From Rhizobacter koreensis (lineage in GTDB: Bacteria > Pseudomonadota > Gammaproteobacteria > Burkholderiales > Burkholderiaceae_C), in the NCBI RefSeq assembly GCF_013366375.1, contig NZ_JABWMJ010000001.1, forward strand, positions 62,001 through 126,000: 64,000 nucleotides of DNA, read 5' to 3'. This document shows positions 19,597 through 28,854 of the stretch, in pieces (positions within the stretch are counted from its first letter, which is position 1; each line of letters starts with the position of its first letter). Position numbers and translations under genes: made by a program. The notes below the pieces were generated by a model. The model saw only the letters and a program-made list of their open reading frames with translations. It made no database searches and was not told the DNA's origin.

Positions 19597-20559
19597 ATCG
19601 GCATCTTCCTCGTCAAGCGGCTGTTCACCTTCGTGCTGACGCTCGCGGCCGCGTCGATCGTGGTGTTCCTCGTGCTCGGCGTACTGCCCGGCAGCGCCGC
19701 CGACGTGATGCTCGGCGAGACCGCGACGCCGGAGGCGATGCAGGCGCTGCGCGAGCGCCTCGGCCTCGACCGGCCGCCGGTCGAGCGCTACCTCGGCTGG
19801 CTCGGCGGGCTCGCGACCGGCGACCTCGGCATCAGCTCGTCGTACGGCGTGCCGATCGCCGAGCTGATCGTCGAGCGGCTCGCCGTGACGCTGCCGCTGG
19901 CCCTGCTCGCGATGGCGTTCACCACGGTCGCGGCGCTCGCCCTCGGCCTCTATGCGGCGTCGAACCACAACCGCCCCGGCGACGTCGGCGTGATGGCGGC
20001 GAGCCAGCTCGGCCTCGCGGTGCCGAACTTCTGGTTCGCGATCCTGCTGATCCTCGTCTTCTCGGTGAAGCTGCAGTGGTTCGCCGCCGGGGGGTTCCCG
20101 GGTTGGAGCGCGGACGACGGCGGCGGCGTCGGGCCGGCGCTCAAGGCCTTGCTGCTGCCGGCGACCGCGCTGGCGGTGGTGCAGGCGGCGATCCTCGCCC
20201 GCATCACGCGCTCGGCGGTGCTCGACGTGCTGCGCGAGGACTTCGTGCGCACCGCGCGCGCCAAGGGGCTGGGCCGGCGCGCCGTGCTGTGGCGTCACGT
20301 GTTGCGCAACGCCTTCGTGCCGGTGCTCACCGTGATGGGGCTGCAGTTCGCCAACCTGCTGACCGGAACCATCATCGTCGAGAACGTGTTCAGCCTGCCC
20401 GGGCTCGGCCGGCTGGTGTTCCAGGCCATCGCCAACCGCGACGTGGTGCTGGTGCAGGACATCGTGATCCTGTTCGCCGCGGCGGTGATCGTGATCAACC
20501 TCGTGGTCGACGTGCTCACCGTCGTGATCGATCCGCGCCTCAAGATCGGGCATGCCTGA
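19597..20559 (+). CDS. dppB: Dipeptide-type ABC transporter permease (DppB-like)
   Basis: About 320 aa with six predicted membrane segments and the EAA loop (RITRSAVLDVLREDFVRTARAKGLG) of the binding-protein-dependent permease superfamily. RLGLDRPPVERYLGWLGGL is typical of DppB/GsiC. Start problem: the mature family N-terminus (IFLVKRLFTFVLTL) has no ATG, GTG or TTG nearby in frame. The only in-frame ATG (19312) would overlap the divergent aldehyde dehydrogenase by 163 bp. I placed the start at ATC 19597 as a placeholder; CTG 19621 is another option. The stop overlaps the ATG of the next gene. Confidence 0.85.
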   Translation: MGIFLVKRLFTFVLTLAAASIVVFLVLGVLPGSAADVMLGETATPEAMQALRERLGLDRPPVERYLGWLGGLATGDLGISSSYGVPIAELIVERLAVTLPLALLAMAFTTVAALALGLYAASNHNRPGDVGVMAASQLGLAVPNFWFAILLILVFSVKLQWFAAGGFPGWSADDGGGVGPALKALLLPATALAVVQAAILARITRSAVLDVLREDFVRTARAKGLGRRAVLWRHVLRNAFVPVLTVMGLQFANLLTGTIIVENVFSLPGLGRLVFQAIANRDVVLVQDIVILFAAAVIVINLVVDVLTVVIDPRLKIGHA

Positions 20560-21423
20560 GGCCGCGCTTGCCGTGCCGCAGCGGCGCGCCCCGGTGCCTG
20601 GCGGCGCGCGTTCGCGCACCCGAGCTTCGCGGTCGGTGCGGTGCTGGTGGCGCTGCTGCTCGGCACGGCCCTGCTCTCGTTCTTCTGGACGCCGTACAGC
20701 CCGACCGACCTCGACATCCCGAACCGCCTCGCGCCGCCGAACGCCGCGCACTGGCTCGGCACCGACAGCCTCGGCCGCGACGTCGCGTCGATGCTGATCG
20801 CCGGCGCGCGCAACTCGATCGCGGTCGGCGTGGTCGCGGTCGGCATCGGCATCGCGTTCGGCGTGCTGCTCGGCCTCGTCGCCGCGGCGAGAAAAGGGTG
20901 GGTCGACGAGCTCGTGATGCGTTTCGCGGACTTCACGTTCGCCTTTCCGGCGCTGCTGACCGCGATCATGCTGACCGCGATTTACGGGCCCGGGCTCGTC
21001 ACCTCGGTGGTCGCGATCGGCATCTTCAACGTCCCGGTGTTCGCGCGCGTGACCCGCGCCGCGGCCAACGCGGTGTGGGCGCGCGAGTTCGTGCTGGCGG
21101 CGCGCGCCTGCGGCAAGGGCGCGCTGCGCATCACGCTCGAGCACGTGCTGCCGAACATCGCGTCGATCCTCATCGTGCAGGCGACGATCCAGTTCGCGAC
21201 CGCGATCCTCGCCGAGGCGGCGCTCAGCTACCTCGGTCTCGGCACCCAGCCGCCGACGCCGAGCTGGGGCCGCATGCTGAACGAGGCACAGGCGCAGATG
21301 TACCGCTCGTGGCTGCTGCCGATCTGGCCCGGGCTCGCGACCGTGCTCGCGGTGCTCGGCCTCAACCTGATGGGCGACGGGCTGCGCGACCTGTTCGACC
21401 CCAAGCTGGCGCGCTCGCGGTGA
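20552..21423 (+). CDS. dppC: Dipeptide-type ABC transporter permease (DppC-like), apparent frameshift near the N-terminus
   Basis: Six-span permease with WLGTDSLGRDVASML and EAA loop EFVLAARACGKGALRITLEHVL. From 20641 the main frame is clean. In that frame the cytoplasmic segment WRRAFAHPSFAVGA lies just upstream (20599-20640) without any start codon back to the dppB stop. A normal-looking start, ATG 20552 (MPEAALAVPQRRAPVP), lies in another frame and runs into the main frame only if about one base is added near 20597-20598. Either the gene has a real frameshift, the sequence has an error, or translation starts at GTG 20641 inside membrane segment 1. Confidence 0.82.
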
Positions 21424-22559
21424 ACCCCGGCGAGACCCCGCTGCTCTCGGTGCGCGACCTGCGGGTCGGCCTCGCCACGTCGCGCGGCCGCGCCGACGCG
21501 CTGCGCGGGGTGTCGTTCGACATCGCGGCCGGCGAGACGGTCGGCCTGATCGGCGAGAGCGGCTGCGGCAAGTCGATGACCGCGCTCGCGCTGATGGGGC
21601 TGCTGCCGGAACGCGCGGCAGTGGCCGGCAGCATTCGCTTCATGGGCGACGAGCTCGTCGGTCGCGACGAGCGCAGCCTCGCGGCGCTGCGCGGCGACCG
21701 CATGGCGATGGTGTTCCAGGAGCCGATGACCGCGCTCAACCCGGTGCACACGGTCGGCGACCAGATCGCCGAGCCGCTGCGGGTGCATCGTCGGCTCGGC
21801 CGGTCGGCGGCGCGCGCCGAGGCATTGCGGCTGCTCGAGCGCGTGCACATGCCGAATGCGGCGGCGCGCCTCGACGCCTACCCGCACCAGCTCTCGGGCG
21901 GCCAGCGCCAGCGCGTGACGATCGCGATGGCGCTGGCGTGCCGGCCCGCCCTGCTGATCGCCGACGAGCCGACCACCGCGCTCGACGTGACGATCCAGCG
22001 CGAGATCCTCGACCTCGTCGCCGAGCTCGTCGCCGAAGAGCGGATGGCGCTGCTGCTGATCAGCCACGACCTGGGCGTGATGGCGCGCACGGTGTCGCGC
22101 ATCCTGGTCATGTACGGCGGCAGCGTGGTCGAGTCGGCGCCGGCGGCGGCGCTGTTCGCTCGTCCCGAGCACCCGTACACGCGCGGCCTCTTCGCGGCGC
22201 GGCCGCGGCTCGGCCAGGCGCGTGGCAGCCGCCTCGCGACGATCCCCGGGCGCGTCCCCGAACTGGCCGACGTGCCGCCAGGCTGCCCGTTCGCCGATCG
22301 CTGCGGGTGGGTGGTCGACGCCTGCAGTGCGGCGCTGCCGACGCTGGTGAAGGTGGGCGACGCGCACGCGGCGCGCTGCATCCGGCTCGAGGCGATCGAC
22401 GCCGGCGAGCCGCCGCACGCGCCGGGGGTCGAGACCGCGGCCGGCTCCGGCGCGCGCGACATGGCGCCGTCCGTGGGCGCCGGGCTGCCGCCGGCCGCGA
22501 GCACTTCGCTGTCGCGGCGCGACGGCGTCGCTCACCCAGGCCCGGGAGGCGCCCCGTGA
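21420..22559 (+). CDS. dppD: Dipeptide-type ABC transporter ATPase (DppD-like)
   Basis: 379 aa, GTG start overlapping the dppC stop (GTGA). Walker A GESGCGKS, signature LSGGQRQR and Walker [13 protein letters not shown] are intact. The C-terminal oligopeptide-transporter extension has [15 protein letters not shown] and the Cys-containing CPFADRCGW that in relatives can hold an iron-sulfur cluster. After it, about 60 residues of Ala/Gly/Pro-rich tail extend beyond the usual end. It powers import together with the DppF-like ATPase. Confidence 0.93.
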   Translation: MNPGETPLLSVRDLRVGLATSRGRADALRGVSFDIAAGETVGLIGESGCGKSMTALALMGLLPERAAVAGSIRFMGDELVGRDERSLAALRGDRMAMVFQEPMTALNPVHTVGDQIAEPLRVHRRLGRSAARAEALRLLERVHMPNAAARLDAYPHQLSGGQRQRVTIAMALACRPALLIADEPTTALDVTIQREILDLVAELVAEERMALLLISHDLGVMARTVSRILVMYGGSVVESAPAAALFARPEHPYTRGLFAARPRLGQARGSRLATIPGRVPELADVPPGCPFADRCGWVVDACSAALPTLVKVGDAHAARCIRLEAIDAGEPPHAPGVETAAGSGARDMAPSVGAGLPPAASTSLSRRDGVAHPGPGGAP

Positions 22560-23764
22560 CGGACGACACCGTCCGCAGCGCGGCTGACGCGACGGCGCGC
22601 GGGGCGGACCGTGCGCCGGCGAGCACCGCCCGGGTCGCCGGTGCGGATGCGGCCAGCAGCGGGCGCGAGGCGCCGCTGCTCGCCGTCGACCGCGTCGTCA
22701 AGCGCTACACGCTGCCGCGCGAGCGCCTGTTCGCGCCGGCGCCGGCGGTCCATGCACTGCGCGGCGTCAGCCTCGCGATGCACGCCGGCCGCAGCGTCGG
22801 CCTGGTCGGCGAGTCGGGCTCGGGCAAGTCGACCTTCGCGCGCATCGTCATGGCACTCGAGCGGCCGACCTCGGGACGCGTCGCCGTGCTCGGTCGCGAC
22901 CTGAACGCGCTCGGCCCCGGCGCGCTGCGGCGGGCGCGGCGCGATTTCCAGATGGTGTTCCAGGACCCGTACGGCTCGCTCGACCCGCGCCAGCGCGTCG
23001 GCCGCATCGTCGCCGAGCCGCTCGCCGCGATCGCCGAGAGCGCGCCGGCCGCACGCGTCGCCGAGGCGCTCGACGCCGTCGGCCTGCGCGCCAGCGACGC
23101 GGCCAAGTACCCGCACGAGTTTTCGGGCGGGCAGCGCCAGCGCATCGCGATCGCACGCGCCCTCATCACGCGACCGCGCCTCATCGTCGCCGACGAACCG
23201 GTGAGCGCCCTCGACGTCTCGGTCCAGGCGCAGGTGCTCAACCTGCTGCTCGACCTGCAGCGCGACTTCGGCGTCACCTACCTCTTCATCAGCCACGACC
23301 TCGCGGTGGTCGACCACGTGTGCGGACACGTCGCCGTGATGTTTGCCGGCCGCATCGTCGAGGAAGGTCCGGCCGATGCGCTGTTCCGCGCGCCGGCGCA
23401 CCCGTACACGCGGGCGTTTATCGAGGCGGCGCCGTCGGCCGAGCCGGCGCAGCGCGGCGGCGCCTTCGGCGAGCGCGCGGCACAGACGGCGCGCGCGCCC
23501 GAAGTCGCCGCCGACCGCGCGCCGGCGGCAGCCGGCTGTGCCTACGCGACGCGCTGCCCGCACGCGCAGCCGCGTTGCGTCGCCGACGATCCGGCGCTCG
23601 CGCCGGTCGGGGCGGCGTACCCCGATTCCGCGGCAGCCGTTGCGGTTGCCGGCGGCGGCGTCACGCACGCAAGCGCACAAGCCCCGATCACCCCCCACCG
23701 CGCCGCCTGCCACTATGCCGATGCGGTGGCACGCGGCGACGCGCCGCCGCGCTCGCTCACTTAG
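22556..23764 (+). CDS. dppF: Dipeptide-type ABC transporter ATPase (DppF-like)
   Basis: 402 aa, GTG start overlapping the dppD stop (GTGA), preceded by GGGAGG. It has an Ala-rich N-terminal extension of about 40 residues, then Walker A GESGSGKST, signature FSGGQRQR and Walker B LIVADEPVSALD. The C-terminal HPYTRAFIEAAP is followed by an Ala/Arg-rich stretch and CAYATRCPHAQPRC. It is the second ATPase of the heterodimer. Both ATPases being intact argues that the operon was functional until recently even if the permease frameshift is real. Confidence 0.93.
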   Translation: MTDDTVRSAADATARGADRAPASTARVAGADAASSGREAPLLAVDRVVKRYTLPRERLFAPAPAVHALRGVSLAMHAGRSVGLVGESGSGKSTFARIVMALERPTSGRVAVLGRDLNALGPGALRRARRDFQMVFQDPYGSLDPRQRVGRIVAEPLAAIAESAPAARVAEALDAVGLRASDAAKYPHEFSGGQRQRIAIARALITRPRLIVADEPVSALDVSVQAQVLNLLLDLQRDFGVTYLFISHDLAVVDHVCGHVAVMFAGRIVEEGPADALFRAPAHPYTRAFIEAAPSAEPAQRGGAFGERAAQTARAPEVAADRAPAAAGCAYATRCPHAQPRCVADDPALAPVGAAYPDSAAAVAVAGGGVTHASAQAPITPHRAACHYADAVARGDAPPRSLT

Positions 23765-23808
23765 CATCGCGGCGTGGCCGACCGGCTGCCAGCCCAGGAG
23801 TGCGATTG

Positions 23809-25317
23809 ATGACGACGATCTTCAGGACCACCGTGGCCGCGCTCGCGGCCTTTCTCGGCAGCGCGGCGCTGCTCGCCGCCGCCCCCGCCGAGGCCCAGAC
23901 GCGCAAGGACAGCGTCGTCCTCGGCATGGTGCTCGAGCCCGCGCCCGGGCTCGACCCGACGATGGCACCGGCCGCGGCGATCGGCGAGATCGTCCACTAC
24001 AACGTCCTCGAAGGTCTGGTGAAGATCAACATGGACGGCCGGATCACGCCGCTGCTGGCCGAGAGCTGGACCATCGACCCGGACGGCAAGCTCTACACGT
24101 TCCGGCTGCGCAAGAACGTGAAGTTCCACGACGGCGAGGCGTTCGACGCCAGCGACGTGCGCTTCACCTTCGAGCGCGCCAAGGCCGCCGGCTCGACCAA
24201 CAAGGCCAAGAAGGCGGTGTTCGACAACATCAGCCGCATCGACACGCCCGACCCGTCGACGGTGATCGTGGTGCTGAACCAGGCCGACGGCAACTTCCTG
24301 TTCCGGATGGGCGAGAACACCGCCGTCATCCTCGACCCGAAGAGCGCGGCGACGACGGCCACGCGACCGATCGGCACCGGGCCGTTCAAGTTCGAGAACT
24401 GGGCCAAGGGCTCGTCGCTCACGCTCGTGAAGAACGACGCGTGGCGCGACGCCGCGTCCGTGAAGATGAAGCGCGTGACGTTCCGCTTCATCAGCGACCC
24501 GGCGGCGCAGGTCGCCGCGCTGCTCGCCGGCGACGTCGACGCGATCCCGCGCCTGCAGGCCGCGGAAAGCCTCAAGCAGTTCCAGAACGACCCGCGCTTC
24601 ACGGTCGCGATCGGCGGCACCGAGGGCAAGACCATCCTCACCATCAACAACAAGAAGAAGCCGTTCGACGACGTGCGGGTGCGACGCGCGGTTGCCGCCG
24701 CGATCGACCGCAAGGCGATCATCGACGGCGCGCTCGAAGGTCACGGCGTTCCGATCGGCAGCCATCTGGTGCCGAGCGACGCCGGCTACATCGATCTGAC
24801 CAACGTCAACCCCTACAACCCGGAGCGCGCGCGTGCGCTGCTCAAGGAAGCAGGCGTCGCGACGCCGCTCAACGTGACGCTGACCCTGCCGCCGCCGCAG
24901 TACGCGAGGAAGGGCGGCGAGATCATCGCGGCGCAGCTCGCGAAGGTGGGCATCAACGCGAAGATCGAGAACGTCGAATGGGCGCAGTGGCTCTCGGGCA
25001 CATTCAAGGGCAACTTCGACCTCACCGTCATCAGCCACGTCGAGCCGCTCGACTTCGACAAGTACGGCGACCCGAGCTACTACTACGGCTACGACTCGAA
25101 GGCGTTCCGCGACCTGCTCGCCCAGTACAACAGCACCACCGACCAGAAAGGTCGGACCAAACTGCTCGGCGACATCCAGCGCCACCTGGCCAACGACTCG
25201 GTCAACGCGTTCCTGTTCCAGCTGCCGCAGTTCGCGATCTCGAACAAGCGCCTGAAGGGCGTCTGGAGCAGCTCGCCGGTCTACGCGAACGACCTCGCGG
25301 CACTGAGCTGGCAATAG
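23809..25317 (+). CDS. ABC transporter substrate-binding protein, family 5 (peptide/nickel/opine type)
   Basis: 502 aa. The signal peptide (VAALAAFLGSAALLAAAPAEAQ) is followed by an SBP_bac_5 domain: LLAESWTIDPDGKLYTFRLR, KFHDGEAFDASDVRFTFERA, RPIGTGPFKFENW. It is predicted to be periplasmic and to deliver substrate to the DppBCDF-like transporter. AGGAG lies 8 nt before the ATG. The ligand is not deducible; the amidase directly downstream suggests an amide- or peptide-bond-containing compound. Confidence 0.94.
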   Translation: MTTIFRTTVAALAAFLGSAALLAAAPAEAQTRKDSVVLGMVLEPAPGLDPTMAPAAAIGEIVHYNVLEGLVKINMDGRITPLLAESWTIDPDGKLYTFRLRKNVKFHDGEAFDASDVRFTFERAKAAGSTNKAKKAVFDNISRIDTPDPSTVIVVLNQADGNFLFRMGENTAVILDPKSAATTATRPIGTGPFKFENWAKGSSLTLVKNDAWRDAASVKMKRVTFRFISDPAAQVAALLAGDVDAIPRLQAAESLKQFQNDPRFTVAIGGTEGKTILTINNKKKPFDDVRVRRAVAAAIDRKAIIDGALEGHGVPIGSHLVPSDAGYIDLTNVNPYNPERARALLKEAGVATPLNVTLTLPPPQYARKGGEIIAAQLAKVGINAKIENVEWAQWLSGTFKGNFDLTVISHVEPLDFDKYGDPSYYYGYDSKAFRDLLAQYNSTTDQKGRTKLLGDIQRHLANDSVNAFLFQLPQFAISNKRLKGVWSSSPVYANDLAALSWQ

Positions 25318-25330
25318 GCCGCGTGCAGCC

Positions 25331-26749
25331 ATGAGCGTGGCCGAGGACCTTTGTGCGCTGAGCGCGGCCGAGTTGCTGCGTGGCTACGCGACGCGCGCGC
25401 TGTCGCCGGTCGAGGTGACGCGGGCGTCGCTCGCCCGCATCGAGGCGCTCGAGCCGCTGCTGCACGCCACCTATGCGCTCGATGCCGAGGCCGCCATGGC
25501 GGCGGCACGCGCGTCCGAGTCGCGCTGGCGCGGCGCGAAGTCGGGCGAGCAGCCGGGCGCGCTCGACGGCGTGCCGGTGACGATCAAGGAGAACGTCGCG
25601 ACTGCCGGCGTGCCGGTGCCGCTCGGCACCGCGGCGACGCAGCTGACGCCGGCAGCGCGCGATGCACCGCCCGCGGCGCGCCTGCGCGAAGCGGGTGCGG
25701 TGATCCTCTGCAAGACGACGATGCCCGACTGGGGCATGCTCTCTTCAGGCCTGTCGAGCTTTCACCCGCTCGCCCGCAACCCGTGGGACACGCGCAGGAA
25801 CCCGGGCGGCAGCAGCGCCGGCGCGGCGGCGGCCTGCGCCGGGCGCTACGCGCCGCTTCACGTGGGCACCGACATCGGCGGCTCGATCCGCCTGCCGGCC
25901 GGCTGGTGCGGCATCGTCGGCCTCAAGCCCAGCCTCGGCCGGGTGCCGATCGACCCGCCGTACGCCGGGAGAGTCGCCGGCCCGATGACGCGCAACGTGA
26001 CCGACGCCGCGCTGATGATGGGCGTGCTGAGCCGCCCCGACTGGCGCGACGCATCGAGCCTGCCGCCGCAGTCGATCGACTGGCTCGCGCTCGAGCGCGA
26101 CGCGCGCGGCCTCAAGCTCGGCCTGCAGATGGACGCCGGCTGGGGCCTCCCGGTCGACCCCGAGATCGCGGCCACCATCGAAGCCGCCGCACGCGGCCTC
26201 GAAGCCGCCGGCGCCAACGTCGAAAGGGTCGGACCTTTCATGACGCGCGCGATGATCGACGGCATGGACGACTTCTGGCGCATGCGCGCCTGGCTCGACT
26301 TCAAGGCGCTGCCGCCCGAACGCCAGGCCAAGGTGCTGCCGTACATCGCCGAGTGGGCGCGCGGCGGCGAGGGCCTCTCGGGCGAGCGCGTGTTCCGCGG
26401 CTTCAGCCAGATGGCCGCGATGCGCGATGCCGCGGTCGCGGCCTGCCAACCGTACGACGCGGTCCTGTCGCCGACCGCGCCGATCGCCGCGTTCGCCGCC
26501 GAGTCGGCGTCGCCGCTCGACGACCCGACGCAGCCGTTCGAGCACATCGCGTTCACGCTGCCGTTCAACATGAGCGAGCAGCCGGCGATCAGCGTGAACG
26601 CCGGCTTCACGCGCGAGGGCCTGCCGATCGGCCTGCAGATCGCCGGCCGCCGCCACGACGACATCGGCGTGCTGCGCATGGCCAAGCTCTGGGAGGAGCT
26701 GTCGGGCGGCGAGCCGATGTGGCCGGAGCCGGGTGCGGCGAAGCCGTAG
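25331..26749 (+). CDS. Amidase-signature family hydrolase
   Basis: 472 aa, starting 13 nt after the binding-protein stop, so very likely the last gene of the transporter operon. The amidase-signature triad is complete: Lys86 (VPVTIKENV), cis-Ser161 (PGGSSAG) and nucleophile Ser185 (TDIGGSIRLP). There is no signal peptide, so it acts in the cytoplasm. The family hydrolyses amides, including aryl amides, urea derivatives and Gln-tRNA intermediates; GatA itself is unlikely because gatBC are absent and the context is catabolic. Likely role: cleaving the imported compound. Confidence 0.93.
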   Translation: MSVAEDLCALSAAELLRGYATRALSPVEVTRASLARIEALEPLLHATYALDAEAAMAAARASESRWRGAKSGEQPGALDGVPVTIKENVATAGVPVPLGTAATQLTPAARDAPPAARLREAGAVILCKTTMPDWGMLSSGLSSFHPLARNPWDTRRNPGGSSAGAAAACAGRYAPLHVGTDIGGSIRLPAGWCGIVGLKPSLGRVPIDPPYAGRVAGPMTRNVTDAALMMGVLSRPDWRDASSLPPQSIDWLALERDARGLKLGLQMDAGWGLPVDPEIAATIEAAARGLEAAGANVERVGPFMTRAMIDGMDDFWRMRAWLDFKALPPERQAKVLPYIAEWARGGEGLSGERVFRGFSQMAAMRDAAVAACQPYDAVLSPTAPIAAFAAESASPLDDPTQPFEHIAFTLPFNMSEQPAISVNAGFTREGLPIGLQIAGRRHDDIGVLRMAKLWEELSGGEPMWPEPGAAKP

Positions 26750-26776
26750 CCGGGCGCTGCGAGCCCGCCGCGCGAA

Positions 26777-26794
26777 CAGGCGGCGATCCGCCTG
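26777..26794. terminator. Bidirectional hairpin between convergent genes
   Basis: CAGGCGG-CGAT-CCGCCTG, a perfect 7-bp stem with a 4-nt loop, lies 27 bp after the amidase stop and 22 bp before the end of the convergent propeller gene. There is no U tract. Confidence 0.45.
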
Positions 26795-26815
26795 CCTCGC
26801 GAGGACGTCGCCGTC

Positions 26816-27508
26816 TCAGTCCGCGTCGACTGCGGCCGCGACCTTTCGCGTCGGCCGCCGCACCGCGCGCACGGTGCCGCTCGACCCGCCGCCGCAGTAG
26901 AAGAGGCCGTTGCCGTCCGACTCGAGTCCGCTGACGCCGGTGCCGGCCGGCATCGCGAGACGGTCGAGCACGGCCCCGCTCGCGGCGTCGACGCGCCGCA
27001 GCTCGCTGGCGTCGCCCTCCCACGTGCCGTGCCAGAGCTCGCCGTCGACCCAGGTCACGCCGGTGACGAAGCGGTTCGATTCGATGGTGCGCAGGACCTT
27101 GCCGGTCTCGGGGTCGATGCGATGGATGCGCCGATCGCGGTACTGGCCGACCCAGAGGCTCCCGTCGGCCCAGGCGAGCCCGGAGTCGCCGCCGGCTCCG
27201 GGCGCCGGAATCGAGGCGACGACGCGGCCCGAGGTCGGGTCGATCTTGTCGATGCGCGACTCGGCAATCTGGTAGAGGTGGGTGCCGTCGAACGCGGTGC
27301 CGGCATCGCACGCGCAGTCGACGCTCTGCGCCGCGTCGCCGGTCGCCGGATCGAACGCGATCAGGCGTTCGCCGGTGGCAGCCCAGACACGTCGGCCGTC
27401 GTGGCTGACGCCGTGGATGCGCTCGGCACCGGGAAACGGGCCGTACTCGCGCACGATCTCGGCGGGGCGCGCCGCCGGCTCCTGGCGGGAAAGGGTGGAA
27501 GTGGTCAT
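26816..27508 (-). CDS. Beta-propeller protein of the Vgb/SMP-30/glutaminyl cyclotransferase-like type
   Basis: 230 aa made of repeated short blades: RIHGVSHDGRRVWAATGERL, SRIDKIDPTSGRVV, GLAWADGSLWVGQYRDRRIHRIDPETGKVL, GVTWVDGELWHGTWEGD. There is no signal peptide, so it is cytoplasmic. Proteins of this shape bind or hydrolyse small molecules; no catalytic residue can be assigned. It is encoded 45 bp downstream of a regulator on the same strand, and the pair probably forms a unit in which the propeller is the regulated product or ligand-sensing partner. Confidence 0.85.
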   Translation of the reverse strand: MTTSTLSRQEPAARPAEIVREYGPFPGAERIHGVSHDGRRVWAATGERLIAFDPATGDAAQSVDCACDAGTAFDGTHLYQIAESRIDKIDPTSGRVVASIPAPGAGGDSGLAWADGSLWVGQYRDRRIHRIDPETGKVLRTIESNRFVTGVTWVDGELWHGTWEGDASELRRVDAASGAVLDRLAMPAGTGVSGLESDGNGLFYCGGGSSGTVRAVRRPTRKVAAAVDAD

Positions 27509-27553
27509 CGGAACTCCTTCGATCGGCGCCGGAATCGGTGCCGTTCGGTCAAT

Positions 27554-28774
27554 CTAGCCAGGGCCCGGCGCGGCGGGGAGTAACAAGATCGTCGTGAAAC
27601 CGGCCAGCGGCGCGGCGAGCCAGCGCTGCGCGCGCCCGCGCCCCAGCGCCCGCACGCGACCCGTCGCCTCGAGCTCGGCGAGCTCGCGCTGCACCTGGCG
27701 CTGGCTCGCGCCGACCGCGAGCGCGAGCGCCGACGTCGACCACGCCGCGCCGTCCGCGAGCAGCGCGAGCAGCGCCCCGGGCTCATCGTCGATCGGCGGC
27801 GCCAGCACCACCACCTCGCGCGCGCCGAGCGGCTGCAGGCCAAAGCCGCGCGGCGTCGCAACGATGCGGGCGAAGGGTGCCGCGAGTGCGCGCAGCCGTC
27901 CGATCTCGACGCGCAGACGCGCGCGATGCGTCTCGTCGGGCTGCCGCGTGCGGAAGGCGCGCGCGATCAGGGCTTCGCGGTCGACGTCGTCCGGCCACGC
28001 TTCGGCCAGCGTTCGCAGCAGGACGAACAGGATCGGCCGCCGCGCCAGCGTGAGCCCCTGATCGCGGACGTGGAGGCCACGCCGGCACGCATCGACGACG
28101 AACGCGTCGCCGGCGCGCAGCGCAGCGACCGCCGCCAGGTCGACGGGCTCGGGGACGCCGCGCACGATGCGGACGGCGGCGGGCCGCGCGAGCGCTGCCG
28201 CGGCGTCGGCGACCTCGGCGGAGAGCGCCGGCACGTTGGCGCGCCGGGCCGCCTGCTCGGCGCGCGCCAGGGCATCGCGCGCGGCTTCCACGCGCAGGCC
28301 GCGAGACGCGAGCTCGGCAGCGAGCAACGTGGCGAGCGCCGCGAGCGCGGGCGGCAGTCGCCCGGTCTCGATCGAAGCCAGCGCCGCCGCGGCGGCCTCG
28401 AGGCTTCCGACGAGGACCAGCCGACGGATGTCGATCAGCTGCGCGTGCGCGGCGTTGGCAAGGTCGCCGTGCGCCGCGAGCACCGCGGCCGCCGCGGTGA
28501 GACCGCGCGCCGCAGCGCCGAGATCGCGCAGCGCGAGCGCCACCTCGGCCTGCGCGACCACGCAGCGCGCGCGCGCCAGCGCCTCGTGCGCGCCGAACCC
28601 GCGCGCCGCCTCGCGCAGCAGCTCGCGGGCGCGCGCGAGCTCGCCGAGCTGCGCCATCGCGATCCCGCGCAGGGCGAGTGCCGGCGGGTCGTCGCGCAGC
28701 GCGACGCGCTTGAGCGCGCCGAGCGGATCGCCGGCCGAGAGCGCGCGCGCCGAAGCGGCGATCAACGAGTCCAT
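27554..28774 (-). CDS. Regulator with helical-repeat N-terminus and C-terminal winged helix
   Basis: 406 aa. The first ~210 residues are Ala-rich helical pairs resembling degenerate TPRs (ALALRGIAMAQLGELARARE, then about five more). A middle domain (DAFVVDACRRGLHVRDQGLTLARRPILFVLL, then HRARLRVEIGRLRALAAP) recalls an OmpR/SARP-type DNA-binding module. The C-terminal segment (STSALALAVGASQRQVQRELAELEATGRVRALGRGRAQRW) is a clear winged helix-turn-helix. It may therefore carry two DNA-binding modules around a sensor. I do not recognise a named family. TAGCCT lies 6 nt before the ATG. Confidence 0.85.
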   Translation of the reverse strand: MDSLIAASARALSAGDPLGALKRVALRDDPPALALRGIAMAQLGELARARELLREAARGFGAHEALARARCVVAQAEVALALRDLGAAARGLTAAAAVLAAHGDLANAAHAQLIDIRRLVLVGSLEAAAAALASIETGRLPPALAALATLLAAELASRGLRVEAARDALARAEQAARRANVPALSAEVADAAAALARPAAVRIVRGVPEPVDLAAVAALRAGDAFVVDACRRGLHVRDQGLTLARRPILFVLLRTLAEAWPDDVDREALIARAFRTRQPDETHRARLRVEIGRLRALAAPFARIVATPRGFGLQPLGAREVVVLAPPIDDEPGALLALLADGAAWSTSALALAVGASQRQVQRELAELEATGRVRALGRGRAQRWLAAPLAGFTTILLLPAAPGPG

Positions 28775-28780
28775 CGCGCG

Positions 28781-28786
28781 AGGCTA
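28781..28786 (-). promoter_or_regulatory. Candidate leaderless -10 element for the helical-repeat regulator
   Basis: TAGCCT on the minus strand lies 6 nt before the ATG at 28774, with no Shine-Dalgarno sequence. Confidence 0.4.
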
Positions 28787-28854
28787 ACGTCGCACGGCGG
28801 TCCGCAGGTGCGGGCCGGGCGACTACCGCGGTGGGTCTCGACCCTGGCCCCGGC

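Noticed and set aside
20552..20797. Separate 81-aa small protein starting at ATG 20552
   Set aside because: After the first 16 residues it is Arg/Ser-rich shadow sequence; the ATG is better explained as the original dppC start before a frameshift.
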